Source: Vandammella animalimorsus (GTDB taxonomy: Bacteria; Pseudomonadota; Gammaproteobacteria; Burkholderiales; Burkholderiaceae_C). From it: a stretch of 64,000 bases of DNA. Every line of letters begins with the position of its first letter. Positions within the stretch are counted from its first letter, which is position 1. This document shows positions 62,954 through 64,000 of this stretch, piece by piece. Both the position numbers and the translations under genes were made by a program. The stretch spans positions 124,001 through 188,000 of the forward strand of contig NZ_NSJF01000001.1 in the NCBI RefSeq assembly GCF_002285285.1, read 5' to 3'. A model generated the notes under the pieces. The model was not told the origin of the DNA and searched no databases. It saw only the letters and a list, made by a program, of their open reading frames with translations.

Positions 62954-63204
62954 TCGTCGATCAGCTCGCGCTGGGTCAGGTTGCGCCGGTTGCGGATGTT
63001 CTCCACCGACTTCAGCAGCCGGGGGCCGTTCTTGCCGCGCAGCAAGAACAGGGTTTCCTTCCACGACTCGAACTCGCGCAGGCTCATCAGCACGGCGGCC
63101 TCGCCCTTTTGGCGCGTGATGACGGTGAAATCGCAGTCGTTGACCACCCGGTCCAGGTGCTTGGCCAGGTTGTTGCGGGCTTCAGAATAGGTGATGGCTT
63201 GCAT
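62950..63204 (-). CDS. yefM: YefM-family antitoxin
   Basis: 84 residues: MQAITYSEARNNLAKHLDRV, CDFTVITRQKGEAAVLMSLR, then a toxin-wrapping tail. AGGAGG is well placed before ATG 63204. It should bind and neutralise YoeB and repress the operon. Confidence 0.94.
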   Translation of the reverse strand: MQAITYSEARNNLAKHLDRVVNDCDFTVITRQKGEAAVLMSLREFESWKETLFLLRGKNGPRLLKSVENIRNRRNLTQRELIDE

Positions 63205-63237
63205 GGCTTTTGCCTCCTGCACATGAAAGAGCTGCAA

Positions 63238-63245
63238 TTGTACAA
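63238..63245. promoter_or_regulatory. YefM-YoeB operator core
   Basis: TTGTACAA, containing the TGTACA palindrome known as the core of the E. coli YefM operator, 34 bp upstream of yefM, next to ATTGTTCAAT, a second near-palindrome. Confidence 0.55.
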
Positions 63246-63290
63246 AAAATTGTTCAATCTTGCGGCCCTGTTGCACCATGCCCGTGCCCC

Positions 63291-63919
63291 TATAATGCGC
63301 CCACCTGAGCCCGAGCGGAGCCAAGAGCTTGTATTGCCTTGGTGATTTTTTGACGCGAAAACGGTTGTATCTGCCCTTGTGGCTCAGGCCGGTCGATGCC
63401 CTTGGGGCCGGTTGGGGTTGCCGAAGAACCATCTACCCAGACTCTGGCCCCGCCCTTTTCGGCGCGACGCGATAGAACACTGAATACGGAATCACTCCGG
63501 CTGGCCGGCATAGCACACGCTAGTGACAGCGTGCACTGCTGGCGAGCTGGATTCGAGCGAGCAAGCACACCATGTTGATGGCCTTGGCAAACCTGCTTTG
63601 GCACTGGCTGCGGCCAGCGGCCCCGGTGCCTTTGGGCTGGACAGCGCTCGCCACCCATCAGCCGCTGCTGGCAATGCGCTGGCCTGCAAACAGGCTCGGC
63701 GGCGCCCTCGCAGTCATGCAAGCCCCTTTGCCTGTGCCGCGCTGCTGAAGCGCCTATGCGCGTTCAGCAGCCCTGGGCCGCCATTGACGCGCGGCCGTTG
63801 GGGCGCAGGGGCCACAGGCCGCCACGGCGGCGTTTCCGTTGTGTCATCGCGAAGCCCGGATACAGGCATCGGGCGCCCCGCTGGGGCATGGATTGCTTTG
63901 ACACAAAGGAACACGCATC
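63291..63919 (+). promoter_or_regulatory. rne promoter and long leader (no gene seen)
   Basis: TATAAT at 63291-63296 would start a transcript with an unusually long leader of about 615 bases before rne. No convincing ORF or RNA gene is visible in it on either strand. A long structured 5' leader is known for rne in E. coli, where it allows RNase E to control its own mRNA; the same is inferred here. Confidence 0.5.
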
Positions 63920-64000
63920 ATGAAACGGATGCTCATCAATGCCACGCAGGCCGAGGAACGCCGCCTGGCCATCGTCGACGGGCAGAAATTGCTCGATTAC
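63920..64000 (+). CDS. rne: Ribonuclease E, N-terminal codons (3' end outside window)
   Basis: Only 27 codons are visible: MKRMLINATQAEERRLAIVD then GQKLLDY, the highly conserved RNase E/G start. AAAGGA lies ten bases before the ATG. RNase E starts mRNA decay and tRNA/rRNA processing. The divergent rluC, separated by the yefM-yoeB insertion, supports the call. Confidence 0.93.
   Translation, partial: MKRMLINATQAEERRLAIVDGQKLLDY

Overview
The window is high-GC DNA (judged by eye) from a betaproteobacterium, most likely order Burkholderiales, family Comamonadaceae. The evidence is the protein repertoire and neighbourhoods: a Bug-type tricarboxylate-binding protein, a small Trp-rich protein of the TIGR04438 kind, MetZ-type methionine synthesis, HAD-pcnB-folK, and rluC facing rne. 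I do not name a species. I see no rRNA, IS element, prophage or CRISPR array. Mobile signals are two type II toxin-antitoxin pairs, one low-GC gene, and several families of short palindromic dispersed repeats.

Layout. 1-4.3 kb: ADP-ribosylglycohydrolase (cut by the window edge) abutting an RtcB RNA ligase, then a low-GC hypothetical gene and a HEAT-repeat protein. 4.5-9.3 kb (minus): a catabolic operon of aldehyde dehydrogenase, Bug binding protein and maleylacetate reductase, preceded by a LysR regulator broken by a frameshift. 9.6-11.7 kb: bacteriohemerythrin and an MFS transporter. 11.8-16.2 kb (minus): iron cell-surface signalling system 1, a TonB receptor with an STN domain plus a single protein that fuses an ECF sigma factor to a FecR-like membrane/periplasmic part. 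16.2-29.8 kb: mostly housekeeping (pepN, fbp, tRNA-Thr, MATE pump, tsaD, a T4 endonuclease V homologue, a Fur-family regulator, rpsP-rimM, metZ, gltX). 29.9-30.3 kb: tRNA-Ala, tRNA-Glu, tRNA-Asp and a terminator. 30.4-35.8 kb (minus): signalling system 2, with separate fecI and fecR, a Phd/VapC pair lying between fecR and the receptor, the receptor gene, and the tail of another, lost receptor. 35.9-50.2 kb: ugpB-like binding protein, serA, tyrS, an M23 peptidase, malonyl-CoA decarboxylase, cobA, a BaiN-like flavoprotein, rpsU, a YqeY-like protein and an SpmA-SpmB fusion. 50.2-53 kb: a haem/haemoglobin-type TonB receptor. 53-64 kb: an APH-like/P-loop fusion, an aminotransferase, a CobD/CbiB-like protein, fabA, HAD-pcnB-folK, grxD, yefM-yoeB joined to rluC, and the first codons of rne after a long leader.

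How the parts work together. Three TonB receptors, two sigma-dependent signalling systems and Fur-box-like sites before all three form an iron/haem uptake theme. The two signalling systems differ in architecture: system 2 has the usual separate FecI and FecR, the latter with an N-terminal anti-sigma (DUF4880-like) segment. In system 1 the sigma factor itself sits where that segment should be, which would tether it to the membrane. The window also carries two families of imperfect palindromic repeats (A, about 180 bp; B, about 160 bp), with full, half and single-arm copies, always in intergenic DNA next to gene starts or ends. These two observations are the most worth following up.
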